A stretch of 23,038 bases of DNA, from positions 1-23,038 of the forward strand of contig MPUH01001142.1 in assembly GCA_001970955.1 (NCBI GenBank). Reading direction: 5' to 3'. How positions within the stretch are numbered: position 1 is the first letter of the stretch; every line of letters begins with the position of its first letter. The notes under the pieces are model-generated. The model was not told the DNA's origin and made no database searches. It worked only from the letters and a program-made list of their open reading frames with translations. Source of the DNA: Stentor coeruleus (lineage: Eukaryota > Ciliophora > Heterotrichea > Heterotrichida > Stentoridae). Below are positions 7,528-16,395 of the stretch, one piece after another. The position numbers and the translations under genes were made by a program.

Positions 7528-10194
7528 TTACATGTTAATATTAATTATCTCCTCAGCAAGTTCATGCAGTATCATATCAGCTAGATCTATCTTAACTTGC
7601 GTTTCTTCAAATTCATAATCAATCCATTTGTAATCCTCATAGAAAGTTTCATAAAAAAGGGCTTTCTCCAGTTGCTTCTCTTTGATTTTTATTATGAGCA
7701 TTTCATTTGCCTCAGTATTTGAAAAGCTTATATCTGGGAAATTCCCAATTTCCATTTCATTCATGTCCTCCATATCCTCAATAACCTTATCAATCACTTC
7801 AGATAAAACAAGAGATTTTTTTGGTATTTTACTATAGTTAATCCAAGGTAAAGGTAAACCTTTGCTTCCAAAAGGTCTAAACTGTTGAAGTAATGCATTT
7901 AATGTATGAAGAAGCATTTTGCAATGAGTTTTTTCAGCTTGAGCGATAGAGCTTGATGAATAAGCCTCCGGAATGAAGGAACTATATTTAAAAAGCTCTG
8001 GAAACTCATAAATCTCAATATTTGTAGGTGTACCAATTTGAAGCTCTTGGATTCTGTCAAGTTCTTCTAGTGGATTTTTAACTAACGGTTTTTTCAAATC
8101 ATTAAGGAGTTTTTCTGTATTGATATTAGCAAAAACATGCTCAATAAAGGTTTGAATTTTATTAAAATCCATGAATGGACTGATGTATTCTTTGGTTGAA
8201 GTTATTTTCTGTAGTGATAATCGGAGGCTCGGTTTGTCTTGACTTTTATCTTCATACTCATCAGCATTAAATTCTTCAGTTTCCAACAAATTCGTACTTT
8301 CAAACCCAAAAGACAAGGCTATTTCTTTGCTATCAAAATTTTCCCCTATAGTTTTTTGTTTATTAGGTATATTTTCATGCAAATGCATCAAACTTATGCT
8401 ATGACTAATTCCAGATTTACTATCTTCTTCTTCATCAGATTCACTTGAAACCGTGCATTCTAAAGGAATTTTTTTTAGCATAAAATTTCCAATGTTATTA
8501 TCTTCTGAACTCTCAATGAGTATTCTATGAAGGGCAATTTTCTTCCTTTGAGTGATTTGGATGAACTTTGAATGCTCTTCTGTTGAACTTGACCCTAGAA
8601 TCTCAGCACTACTTTTATCAAAAATTTCATTGATATATTTTAATAGACTTGAGTATTTTTTTTGTATAGAGTACATTAATGGGTCTTGGATATCCACAGA
8701 GCACTGTGAAACATTTGTGATTTCATAAACTTGTAGTTGTTCGATTAGGAAGTTTAAAGCAAGGTTCCATGAGAGCTGTTCTTCAAGTAAGACCTTAGTG
8801 TTTATTTTAGGTTTTGTTGGAAGAATTCCATGATTTTGAAGTGCTGAAATACTTAAAAGCTTGGGTTTATGATTTTGATCAGGATTTATTGTTTTAGAAA
8901 AGGATTCAAAAACTAGCTTGGGTTTAGGCTTTGCCTTTAATTCGATTGAAGTATTTTTCTTACAAATTTCGAATTTTTTTGGTATTTTTAAAGCAGATAT
9001 ATTTAAGCCAAATATTTTCTCGCATTGCAGTTGGGGTTTAGGCTTTTGAGCTTCACAGTTAATATGCCCTTCATATGAAATTTTCATCTTTGAACTTAAG
9101 TCTAATTGTCTTGGAGTCTGGACAAAAATCTCTTCCCAGTTTTTATCTTTGGCATATTTTTTTATCATTTCTTCTCTTGTCTCAGTGACTTTGTTTTCAA
9201 TTTCACTAAAGTCTTTGAAAATTGTAGTCTCTACACATTCATTTTCCTTTTCTGATAATTTTTCTGAAGAATCTTCAGATATAAAACTGATATTTCTGTT
9301 TATATCTTGGTTTTCTTGATCCAAATCCTTTTCTGAACCATGAAAATTATAGCAGAAGCTTTTATTAAAAATTTTTCCTTTGGCGTTGATATTTTTACTT
9401 TTAAGGTTGTTTATTTTTCGTACTTTCAAAGGCTTTTTGGCTGTTTTTTGGTTTTTTTCAGCTTCTTTTTCTTTGATTGTAGTCTTTTTGCTCTTTTTAT
9501 TATTAGTTAAATATTGCATTTCTCGAGCTTTGGATTCAGAACTGCAGCTACGTTTGTTAGTTTTTGAAAAATCTATTGATAAATTTTCTTTACCTTTTGG
9601 TTTATAAGAATTTTCTGTAATAGCTGTGTTGATGTTGCTATAATCTAAGTTCGGAGAAGAGCGTTTGCGAGTTTTGCTTTTTCTTTTTTGATTTTTTATA
9701 AGGTTTTGAAGTTTTATCTGCTTACTATGGCATTCATTATCATTTTTCTTAAATTCATTGAACAAGTGAGAAATTTTTTGTCGCTTCTCAGAAGAAACTT
9801 TGGATTTTTTAGCTTTTTTTAAAGATTTTCTAATCATTTCATCAATTACTGAAGGGTCTGAATGTCTTTTATAAGCTTTCCTGTGCCGGGTGATATCTTT
9901 TTTAGTTAAGAAAGTTTTATTTATGGCTGATCTTGGACGAGAAAGAAATTCAGGGCCAATGTCTGATATGTTTACTTCTCGGCTACGATGGTTACTGTGA
10001 TTAGAAGTTGTGTTTACGTCAAATTTGTAATTATTTTTCTCAGATGAATGATTTTTTTTTTCAATTGTACCTTTGTATAGTAATTTTGGATCAAGCAAAG
10101 AAGTCTTTTTAAGCTTGACAACACGTTTTTTCTTTGAAGTTTCAGCATTTTCTGAAGATTGAAGCACTGTTGTTGGCTTTTTGAAAATTTTCAT
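7528..10194 (-). CDS. Large basic, mostly disordered protein of unknown function
   Basis: Uninterrupted 888-residue frame ending in TAA, beginning MKIFKKPTTVLQ. The first 270 residues are very rich in Lys, Arg and Ser, with many basic clusters (KKKRVVKLKK, KAKKSKV, QKRKSKTRKR) that could act as nuclear-localisation or microtubule/nucleic-acid-binding segments. The middle is acidic and Ser-rich (SSESDEEEDSKSG), and three KPKPK-type segments occur around residues 390-460. The most ordered part is the C terminus: residues 844-888 contain YEDYKWIDYEFEET and KIDLADMILHELAEEI. This W...E..V..D....I...L..EI pattern resembles the C-terminal helix of DUF4378 proteins (plant TRM and similar centrosome/cortex-associated proteins), but the match is short and judged by eye. 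No enzyme motif is seen. A cytoskeletal or basal-body role would fit a ciliate but is inference. Confidence 0.75.
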   Translation of the reverse strand: MKIFKKPTTVLQSSENAETSKKKRVVKLKKTSLLDPKLLYKGTIEKKNHSSEKNNYKFDVNTTSNHSNHRSREVNISDIGPEFLSRPRSAINKTFLTKKDITRHRKAYKRHSDPSVIDEMIRKSLKKAKKSKVSSEKRQKISHLFNEFKKNDNECHSKQIKLQNLIKNQKRKSKTRKRSSPNLDYSNINTAITENSYKPKGKENLSIDFSKTNKRSCSSESKAREMQYLTNNKKSKKTTIKEKEAEKNQKTAKKPLKVRKINNLKSKNINAKGKIFNKSFCYNFHGSEKDLDQENQDINRNISFISEDSSEKLSEKENECVETTIFKDFSEIENKVTETREEMIKKYAKDKNWEEIFVQTPRQLDLSSKMKISYEGHINCEAQKPKPQLQCEKIFGLNISALKIPKKFEICKKNTSIELKAKPKPKLVFESFSKTINPDQNHKPKLLSISALQNHGILPTKPKINTKVLLEEQLSWNLALNFLIEQLQVYEITNVSQCSVDIQDPLMYSIQKKYSSLLKYINEIFDKSSAEILGSSSTEEHSKFIQITQRKKIALHRILIESSEDNNIGNFMLKKIPLECTVSSESDEEEDSKSGISHSISLMHLHENIPNKQKTIGENFDSKEIALSFGFESTNLLETEEFNADEYEDKSQDKPSLRLSLQKITSTKEYISPFMDFNKIQTFIEHVFANINTEKLLNDLKKPLVKNPLEELDRIQELQIGTPTNIEIYEFPELFKYSSFIPEAYSSSSIAQAEKTHCKMLLHTLNALLQQFRPFGSKGLPLPWINYSKIPKKSLVLSEVIDKVIEDMEDMNEMEIGNFPDISFSNTEANEMLIIKIKEKQLEKALFYETFYEDYKWIDYEFEETQVKIDLADMILHELAEEIININM

Positions 10195-10428
10195 TATAAA
10201 AATGAAAATTCGAAAGGTGTTCCAAACTTAAATTTATTTTGATTGTCTAAGGCTTTATATCAAATTAAGTTATTGAAAATATTTAATTCTTTCTAGTCTG
10301 TGTAATTTTTTTGTTTCCTTTATTAAGATAGTCTTTGAAGGGCAGTGTTAGATGAGTTTGATTTTTATTATGTTATAGTGCCATACAATATTCTGATATC
10401 TTATTCTCTATTCGAAATTTTATATTTT

Positions 10429-10689
10429 GTTTATATTGAAGATGCTTTTTAATGAAGTTACTTTCTTAATTTACCACCTGTTATTTTTGTTGGATAAATT
10501 TCTATCGCATAAAGTATGTTTCAGTTTTTAAAAGTTTTTGTCACATTTTTTCTCTAAAGCTATTCCTTTATTGTTTCATTAAGCTAATCTAAGCACTATT
10601 ATTGCTTTCACTCTTTTGCATCTTTCTTTAAGATATTTTTAGTTGGCAATTTTTTGACTGCAAAAAGGCCAAGGCACTTGTATACATTG
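10429..10689 (-). pseudogene. Possible relic of a C2H2 zinc-finger-like gene
   Basis: On the minus strand one frame reads protein-like but is cut by several TAA codons and a TGA. It includes VPWPFCSQKIAN, a stop, then KYLKERCKR, which resembles a C2H2 finger (P-x-C...K-x-AN..YL..H) that has lost its first Cys (Trp) and its His (Arg). Similarity is by eye and low; the region is AT-rich and could be noise. Confidence 0.18.
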
Positions 10690-11291
10690 AAATAAATTAA
10701 TAATTCAAAATTATGAACACATTAAAAAGAAAAAAAAATATTGAAATAAGCATAAAGCTGTGAACTCATATTGAATAAGTATTATTTTACCTTTTTTATA
10801 TAACAGCACACTACATTATATATTTTTTTATTATACCTTTGATAATTTTAAATTTAATAAATTATGTTTACCAAAAAACTATTTGATTCATTATGAACTA
10901 ATATATCAAGTAGGAAGTCAATTATGGCAATACTTTGATAAAAAAATATAGATTTTTTTTAAAGCATTCCGAATTTAGCTCTCTATATTTTTTTATCAGA
11001 TTGGTTTTACCAAATCAATGAACATAAAATGTTATTCAATTATTCATAACTTCAATCATCTTTCAATATATTAAAGTTTAATTCTTGATTAGAAAATAAT
11101 GCTTTAAAAGACTTCAAATAAAATTTAATAGAATTAATATAAAAATTTTGCACTATGCATAAAGGAACACTAAATTAGAAGTTTAAACATAAAATCTTCA
11201 AATCTGTACTGAAACTGATTTAGTCTACGGAATATTAATAATAGCTTATTGCAATACAGTATGGAAATCAAGAAACCTACTGAAATATTAT
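10690..11291. other. AT-rich spacer containing an inverted repeat
   Basis: No coding frame is supported. The only structured element is the inverted repeat at 10936-10998, listed separately. Confidence 0.5.
10936..10998. repeat. Perfect 17-bp inverted repeat with 29-nt spacer
   Basis: The left arm 10936-10952 (TGATAAAAAAATATAGA) is the exact reverse complement of the right arm 10982-10998. The spacer (10953-10981) contains a run of eight T and no second palindrome. It could form a hairpin, be the ends of a small non-autonomous element, or be a protein-binding site. The gap between flanking genes makes a terminator role unlikely. Confidence 0.7.
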
Positions 11292-11627
11292 TTATATCTC
11301 AAATGATACAAGAAGGATAGCAAAAGCAACTTCAAGTTCAACTGAAAAGACAATACTAATTAAATTAAAATAATTGAAGTAAGCAAAGGATTTAATGAAA
11401 ACAATAATAAGTTGCCCTGACTCTGTATTAAGTCCTTCAGAAAAGTAAACACTTGAATAAAACTGAAAATAGCTGAAGGGTAGCAATGCATTAAGTCTTA
11501 ATCCTAAGAGTAAATCAACCCTGATAAGAAGTTCTAAATTTGGAGCGTCAAAAACTTTTAAAGGGCATATCAAACCTCCTATCCCTTTAAGTCTCAATGA
11601 GTTTTTTAGGGAAAAGATATAATAATG
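11292..11627 (-). pseudogene. Hydrophobic ORF fragment without ATG
   Basis: Minus-strand frame of about 111 codons open from a TAA at 11628-11630 to the stop at 11292. It has no ATG at a sensible start. The peptide is strongly hydrophobic with two likely membrane segments (LLIRVDLLLGLRLNALLPF and the stretch from IVFIKSFAYF to the end) and a SYFQFYSSVYFSEGLN linker. The pattern resembles the C-terminal membrane part of large ciliate transmembrane proteins, but no family can be named. The length makes chance unlikely, so a leftover 3' fragment of a membrane-protein gene is the best reading. Confidence 0.35.
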
Positions 11628-12134
11628 TTAAATACAATAGGTATGGACCCTATTTTACTCGGTAATAAAATTTGATAAAAAGCTACCTAACTATTTGCTG
11701 GATATATAAAATTATGGAAATTTTCAGTAAGATACATAAATATTTAAATACCATATTTTTGTTAAAATTAAGGGTATTTCTCTAATTATTACCATACTTT
11801 TATGTGCATCTAAGATATAAAAAGGCTTCTTTTAATTTTTCAAATTACTTCTTATGCATTTCAATCAATTTAATTCCTTAAACTATATGATCTCTTATAT
11901 TTGCAAGCTTCAATAGTTTCTAACCTCTGAAAAATTGGCAAATTAGTTACTCACATTCAATTTTTGGGAAAATATTTACTAAATTAATACAATTTGATGA
12001 TAAAGACAACTAAATTAAAAGCTATATTCTCTTTACCAAAAAAAATAAAAAATCTTATATTGAATTATAAGCCATGCTGTTTTAGATAATATCAAAATTG
12101 GATAATAATCAATAAAATAATCAATACTTTACAT
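11628..12134. other. AT-rich spacer upstream of the 12135 gene
   Basis: Contains the presumed promoter and 5' UTR of the following plus-strand gene. No specific element recognised. Confidence 0.45.
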
Positions 12135-13067
12135 ATGACAGATAATATAAACACTGCAAATTTTGAGCAAAGTCATATAATAAGAAAGGATGCCTTATCA
12201 AAAACTTATACCCCAACCATACTGAGTTTTAAAAAAGTCAATATACAGAGTCAGTCCCATCGAAACTCTATCTTTGAGGGGTTGGACTGGGATTACATAT
12301 TCCATGGTCCTGAAGCTCGAAAAAATTTAAAACTTATGAATAAAACCTCATCAGTACCGAAAAAATCAATCATATCTCCTAAAGACCTAAATAAATTAAG
12401 TATCGCTTCTATTAGCAGAACCCCAGTGCCTAAAAAAACAATTTTCTCTCCAAGAGATTTAACCCGTCTAAGTTCCTCTAGCAAAACATCTCCTGTATCT
12501 AGAAAAACTATTGTATCTCCTAGAGACCTTAGTAGACTAAGCTTTGCAGTATGCCGAGATAAAACTCCCATCAGAATTTCTCTGGGCCAGACTTCAGAAG
12601 TTGGAAAAAAATCCGCTCGTGAAACTGCAAAGACAACAAACGCTTCTCATGAAATTAGCTCAGATTCACATATTGAATGCCAAACCATCAATTTTACTAG
12701 TGTAAAATTTAACCTTGAGCAAATCAGAGAAGATGCTAAGCAGTGCTTAACAAATAGTAAAGCAATTATTCAGAAATCTCGCAAAAGGTTGAAATCTCCG
12801 ACTAGCTCTACAGATACTCGTAGAGTCATGAGTGCTGTCCCACCAGAAATCTCAAAAGAAATCATAGAAGAATTAGCAATAAGTATTCAAATGCTTAATA
12901 AAAAATTAAAAAGCAATGAAAAGGCAACCAGCATGCAGGAAGAATGCAATAATGTTCTTAAATCTCAAATGGAAAACTTGAAAACAAAAATTGCCAAACA
13001 CAAAATTTTCATGGAAAGCAGTCCTTCGATATTTTATTGTTGCTTACCTGGGTGCAGAATAATATAA
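12135..13067 (+). CDS. SP-repeat coiled-coil protein with CaaX-like C terminus
   Basis: 310-residue single-exon protein of unknown family. Residues 71-137 hold three imperfect copies of a 20-residue unit spaced 23-24 residues apart, each containing K-[KT/S]-I-x-SP-[KR]-DL-x-[KR]-LS; every copy offers an SP-[KR] site, the form preferred by CDK-type kinases. A basic Ser-rich region follows, then a predicted coiled coil at about 240-290 (KEIIEELAISIQMLNKKLK onward). The protein ends YCCLPGCRII. Cys307 lies four residues from the end with Ile at a2 and X, matching a CaaX box; X = Ile would fit geranylgeranylation. Cys302/Cys303 are possible palmitoylation sites. Inference: a phosphoregulated scaffold attached to membrane. 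The start is the first ATG after an AT-rich gap, and the stop is TAA. Confidence 0.75.
   Translation: MTDNINTANFEQSHIIRKDALSKTYTPTILSFKKVNIQSQSHRNSIFEGLDWDYIFHGPEARKNLKLMNKTSSVPKKSIISPKDLNKLSIASISRTPVPKKTIFSPRDLTRLSSSSKTSPVSRKTIVSPRDLSRLSFAVCRDKTPIRISLGQTSEVGKKSARETAKTTNASHEISSDSHIECQTINFTSVKFNLEQIREDAKQCLTNSKAIIQKSRKRLKSPTSSTDTRRVMSAVPPEISKEIIEELAISIQMLNKKLKSNEKATSMQEECNNVLKSQMENLKTKIAKHKIFMESSPSIFYCCLPGCRII
12345..12545 (+). repeat. Three in-frame degenerate repeats (SP[KR]DL units)
   Basis: Encodes residues 71-137 of the host protein. The units start near residues 71, 95 and 118; conserved positions are Val, Lys, Ile, Ser-Pro-Lys/Arg-Asp-Leu and Leu-Ser. They differ enough at the DNA level that the duplication is old and the protein motif has been kept by selection. 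Confidence 0.75.
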
Positions 13068-13223
13068 ACCTTAAACCCATAAATAGAAATAAAATTAAAC
13101 AAATTAGCTAAAGCAAAAGTACTTAAAGATATGAAAAATTCACTTTTTGAATAAAAATAAACTTCTTAGAGAATAAATTGGTGACGTATTATTTAAGCCT
13201 TTATAAGCTTTGCTCATGTTATA

Positions 13224-14018
13224 ATGAAATATTGGGAGCCAATCACTTGTAATGAATAAGAAGCGAGTATAGACTGGTGTGAGTTGAACTATGAGGTTTC
13301 TGATTATATCGTAGAGTTCTGGAATGCAGTCTCCAGCTTTGCCTTTGTCGCTATCGGGCTGTTGAATTTGTATATCCTTAGTAAAATCAAAGGGACTCCT
13401 ACTGAAAAATGGATCTCTTTTCTCTATATCATCGTCGGACTGGGCTCTGCAGCATTTCATGGAACCTTGAAATTCAACTATCAGCTTTGGGACGAAATAC
13501 CAATGGTCTGGGTCATCTCATCGTAAAGTAAATATAGAGCGCTTTTTGCATATTTTACTCTCAAGCCCTGCACAAGAGCTTACGAGATTAAACTTTTGGT
13601 GTTCTTTGTGGTTTATGATGGATTTTGGATGATTTTGCACTCATATCATGCGTTTGTGATTTTGTTTCAAGTAAATTTCATCTCTATGTATTTTTTAATG
13701 GTTGCTTCCATGGTAAGACCTAAATAGTATTCATATCAGAAGCAAATAGGAAATGAAATGTCAGGTAAAATTCTCAGGCTTCATACTTTATGTCTTTTAG
13801 TTGCTTTAGTAAGCTGGCTTTCAGACAAACTTTTATGCAAGCATTTAAACGACACTATGAATCCTCAATTACATTCTTGGTGGCATGTTTTAATGAGTCT
13901 TAGTGCGCATTATGCGTTGTTGTTTGAAATTTTATTGAGATACAAACTTTCAGACGACCGAATTAAGCTCAAAGGAGGACTTGTTATATATCCTGATACG
14001 CAGGGTCACACTAATTAG
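13224..14018 (+). CDS. ACER3: Alkaline ceramidase (four exons, three 15-nt introns)
   Basis: Membrane hydrolase that cleaves ceramide to sphingosine and fatty acid. Exons 13224-13248, 13264-13522, 13538-13712 and 13728-14018 join to 750 nt (249 residues), close to the usual 260-270. The rebuilt N terminus MKYWEPITSSIDWCELNYEV matches the family start, which fixes the ATG and intron 1. Ca2+ ligands align with ACER3 D19, W20, E22, N24 and E33 as D12, W13, E15, N17 and E26. The catalytic block GLGSAAFHGTL gives S70 and H74, followed by D85 in WDEIP (ACER3 S77, H81, D92). The final motif LHSWWH supplies the zinc ligands H202 and H206 (ACER3 H217, H221). Several hydrophobic helices lie between, as in the seven-TM family. 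Every key residue is present, so it is predicted active, in ER/Golgi-type membranes by analogy. The stop is TAG. Confidence 0.95.
13249..13263 (+). other. 15-nt spliceosomal intron 1 of the ceramidase gene
   Basis: GTAATGAATAAGAAG. Removal joins ...ITS to SIDWCE in the family-conserved N terminus. If retained it brings TAA into frame. A at position 10 may be the branch point. Confidence 0.92.
13523..13537 (+). other. 15-nt spliceosomal intron 2 of the ceramidase gene
   Basis: GTAAAGTAAATATAG. Removal continues the frame from VWVIS into SALFAYFTLKPC. If retained, the next codon is TAA. A at position 10. Confidence 0.95.
13713..13727 (+). other. 15-nt spliceosomal intron 3 of the ceramidase gene
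   Basis: GTAAGACCTAAATAG, phase 0. Removal joins FLMVASM to YSYQKQIGNEM. If retained it ends in an in-frame TAG. A at position 10. Confidence 0.95.
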
Positions 14019-14219
14019 TTAAAACTTTATAGAGATTTTTTCTTCAAGTACTTCTTTAATTTTTCTCATCGTTATTTCCTCAAGTTCTCGATAATATCTT
14101 TTCTAACTCTCTTTCAATATCATTCTTTCCTTATAGCAACGTGAATATTCTTAGATTTTGTACACAACATATCATATCTCACCTTAAAGTTCATATCTTG
14201 AATCTTCAATGAAATAGCT
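14019..14219 (-). pseudogene. Minus-strand coding relic abutting the ceramidase gene
   Basis: Reading leftwards, pieces of a plausible protein appear in successive frames: AISLKIQDMNFKVRYDML to KSKNIH, then DIERELEKILSR, then ELEEITMRKIKEVLEEKI to KF, ending TAA at 14019-14021. A 16-nt GT-AG stretch (GTTGCTATAAGGAAAG) could splice the first two pieces, but a 1-nt shift is still needed before ELEEI. The last part is a clear amphipathic helix. No ATG precedes it in frame other than the internal one. It may be a decayed coiled-coil gene, or a small gene with a sequence error. Its stop lies directly next to the ceramidase stop, so the two converge with no gap. Confidence 0.35.
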
Positions 14220-14325
14220 CAGGTACCTGCAAGCTTATTTTTATTTTAATATATTATCTATAATTTTCAATCATACTTTATAAGCACAATCAAGTATTGA
14301 TCTTAATAATTTACCTATAATCTAA

Positions 14326-15579
14326 TTAAGTTGATCTAATTAAAGGTTCATAAGGGCGTTTTCCAATCATAAAGTCTTTTTCATTTATGTAGCAAGCAGG
14401 ACATTCAAAGACTTCAACTTTACAAGATTTGTGCACAAGATGGTAGCAATTCAAATAATATTCAAAGTTCTCTTCATTAATTATTTTATCGCAAGCTGAA
14501 CAAAATTTTAATATACTACTATCCTCACTGATTTCATTCATTCGAATTTCTATATCATCATTATTGAAGGTTGATATACACTCAACACAGACTTTAAAAT
14601 GATAACTTACTTTTTTGCTTGATGAACACTGTGCACAATCTTCATTAAAAAGAATTGAAATTTCTTTTTTGGATAATTTTCTTCTACAATGTAGACAGAC
14701 AGACTGATTAAAATGCCTACGACATAAAAAGAAATTTTCATGAGCTGAACACTGTATTGGGAAGTCATTTATTGGGTAAATTCTATTGCATGCAAAACAA
14801 ATTTGGCTTCCGTTTAAAAATTTTTTAAGAAAGGCTCCCAATGAAGAAAAATTAACTGGATTACTTTTTACGAGACTGTAAAGGGATGAAATCATCTTGA
14901 TAATTTTTAGGTCATCATTTTTATCTATGTAGACACAAATTCGACTAAATTTTATTATCGTTCTTTCTTTTTCATCAAGACCTTCTGAGTGCCTAAAAGG
15001 TATTCTATAAGTATCTATGCTATCATAATCGTTCATTTTGTAAATATTTATAGGTACTAATAATGAATAAGTTTCTTGCATCCCTTCTTCATTATTAAAT
15101 ACATTTCTTTTGAATAATAAAAGAGGATTTTTTTTCTCACTTGCTACGACATGCATGGTTTCTTTATCTGTAATAAAAGCAAAGTCCAAATTATTTGCTT
15201 TTCTAAAAGCAAATAAATCTTGGCATTTACTAAGTAGCGAAAATTTCGTTCTTAAATCAGTTTTTCGATTGAATACTTTATTGCCTACCTCTTTTGCACA
15301 TATCAAAACTTCACTTTTATTGTTTGAAAGATTTGCTAAAATATCTCTTAATGTAGAGATATTATTTCCGCTCAAGAACTTACCTAAGTGATCATCAATT
15401 CTCATATTCTTGACTATCTCTAAGCTTTTAAAATATTCCCCTAGCTTTAGCCAGATCATCATATTAAACCCTAAGCAAGTATAAAAATCATCAAACCCCC
15501 TAGGAAGGTCAACGATTTTGAATTCCTGATCATCCCAACCTCTTATTGATTCACTTTTGAAAATTTTTTCTTCTTCCAT
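14326..15579 (-). CDS. Protein with two RING-like zinc clusters, putative E3 ligase
   Basis: 417-residue single-exon protein, TAA stop. Residues 1-255 form an unrecognised globular region without obvious motifs. The C-terminal 160 residues are Cys/His-rich. Cluster 1: C261-x2-C264-x12-C277-x2-H280-x5-C286-x2-H289-x5-C295-x2-C298, eight ligands in a cross-brace-like order. A short pair follows (C315-x2-C318 and C331-x2-C334). Cluster 2: C360-x2-C363-x14-C378-x-H380-x2-H383-x2-C386-x6-C393-x2-C396, a good RING-H2 pattern with Pro before the last Cys. RING-H2 domains recruit E2 enzymes, so ubiquitin ligase activity is likely but unproven; the conserved E2-contacting Trp before the last Cys pair is absent (Phe-Glu instead). 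No membrane segment is seen. Confidence 0.72.
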   Translation of the reverse strand: MEEEKIFKSESIRGWDDQEFKIVDLPRGFDDFYTCLGFNMMIWLKLGEYFKSLEIVKNMRIDDHLGKFLSGNNISTLRDILANLSNNKSEVLICAKEVGNKVFNRKTDLRTKFSLLSKCQDLFAFRKANNLDFAFITDKETMHVVASEKKNPLLLFKRNVFNNEEGMQETYSLLVPINIYKMNDYDSIDTYRIPFRHSEGLDEKERTIIKFSRICVYIDKNDDLKIIKMISSLYSLVKSNPVNFSSLGAFLKKFLNGSQICFACNRIYPINDFPIQCSAHENFFLCRRHFNQSVCLHCRRKLSKKEISILFNEDCAQCSSSKKVSYHFKVCVECISTFNNDDIEIRMNEISEDSSILKFCSACDKIINEENFEYYLNCYHLVHKSCKVEVFECPACYINEKDFMIGKRPYEPLIRST

Positions 15580-15757
15580 ATTATAGACAATCCTGTATTC
15601 TAAATTTAATATAAGTAAGAGTGTAATAAGTGGATTCTAAAATTTACTAGAGATTTATAATTTATTTGATATCGCTGAATGCTCTTCAAGATAAATTAAA
15701 TATTCTTAGCTGAATGAATATATTAACAATTATATTTAAGGGGTTTTTCTACTGTTT

Positions 15758-15922
15758 TTAGCAAACTGGGGTAAACATTTCTTGAAGGTATTCTGCAAAT
15801 GCTATATTTTCTTCAGAAGCTTTATCTTCTTCATACTTAATTAAAGCTGAAACTTGATTAATTGTGTGTTGCTTCTTTACAGGAGTTTTGGTCTTTTTGG
15901 GTGAGAATTGCTTTGTTATTCT
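15758..15922 (-). CDS. Small SPKK-containing ORF (3' exon or relic)
   Basis: A minus-strand frame of 54 codons ends TAA at 15758-15760 and reads KQFSPKKTKTPVKKQH then INQVSALIKYEEDKASEENI and EYLQEMFTPVC. The composition (basic SPKK/TPVKK start, acidic helical end) is unlike random AT-rich translation. There is no upstream ATG in frame; a TAA lies just before. An 18-nt GT-AG stretch upstream does not give a usable first exon. It could be the last exon of a small gene or a remnant. SPKK motifs bind AT-rich DNA in histone tails, but nothing else suggests a histone. Confidence 0.4.
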   Translation of the reverse strand, partial: RITKQFSPKKTKTPVKKQHTINQVSALIKYEEDKASEENIAFAEYLQEMFTPVC

Positions 15923-16395
15923 TTAATTATTTATATACTAATAAAAAATTATCATGATTGATTTCTATATAAAATATCAAAAATAGATGTGCAGGCTTAT
16001 ATTCTAATGATTTATAAAGGAGTAAATAAATATTTACCTATTACTTGAAAAAATAAAATCTACCATTATATAATTGTATTAAATCTTGTTAATATTAAAA
16101 TCTGCTTTCAAAGAATCAGAGATAACTTCCATCTTTATTATATATTTTTTATACGAAACTAAGCTATACCATAATGATATTTCCATCATATTTTTTCTTC
16201 AAAAATAATCCAATATCAAAACCTTTAATATTAATTCTTCTTATATATAATCTTACTTTTAATATTTTTTTCTCTTCTAAAACTAATTATCGCAATTTTT
16301 GCTCTTATCTGAATTAAAAAACCATACTTAGCATATTATATTTTTTAGTGCTCATCCACCACATTTGAAGCTAAGGGTTAATAATATATATTTAG
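15923..16395. other. AT-rich spacer, no gene seen
   Basis: Very AT-rich with frequent stops on both strands. It contains the presumed promoter of the coiled-coil gene starting at 16396. Confidence 0.45.

Noticed and set aside
8239..9607. Two Phe/Leu-rich plus-strand ORFs (8239-8448, 9380-9607) inside the 888-residue gene
   Set aside because: Antisense shadows of acidic or Lys-rich segments of the long uninterrupted minus-strand frame.
12293..12571. Minus-strand ORF opposite the SP-repeat region
   Set aside because: Its apparent repeats are only the reverse complement of the plus-strand SP[KR]DL units.
13140..13460. Minus-strand ORF over the start of the ceramidase gene
   Set aside because: The plus strand encodes conserved ceramidase residues across the same bases.
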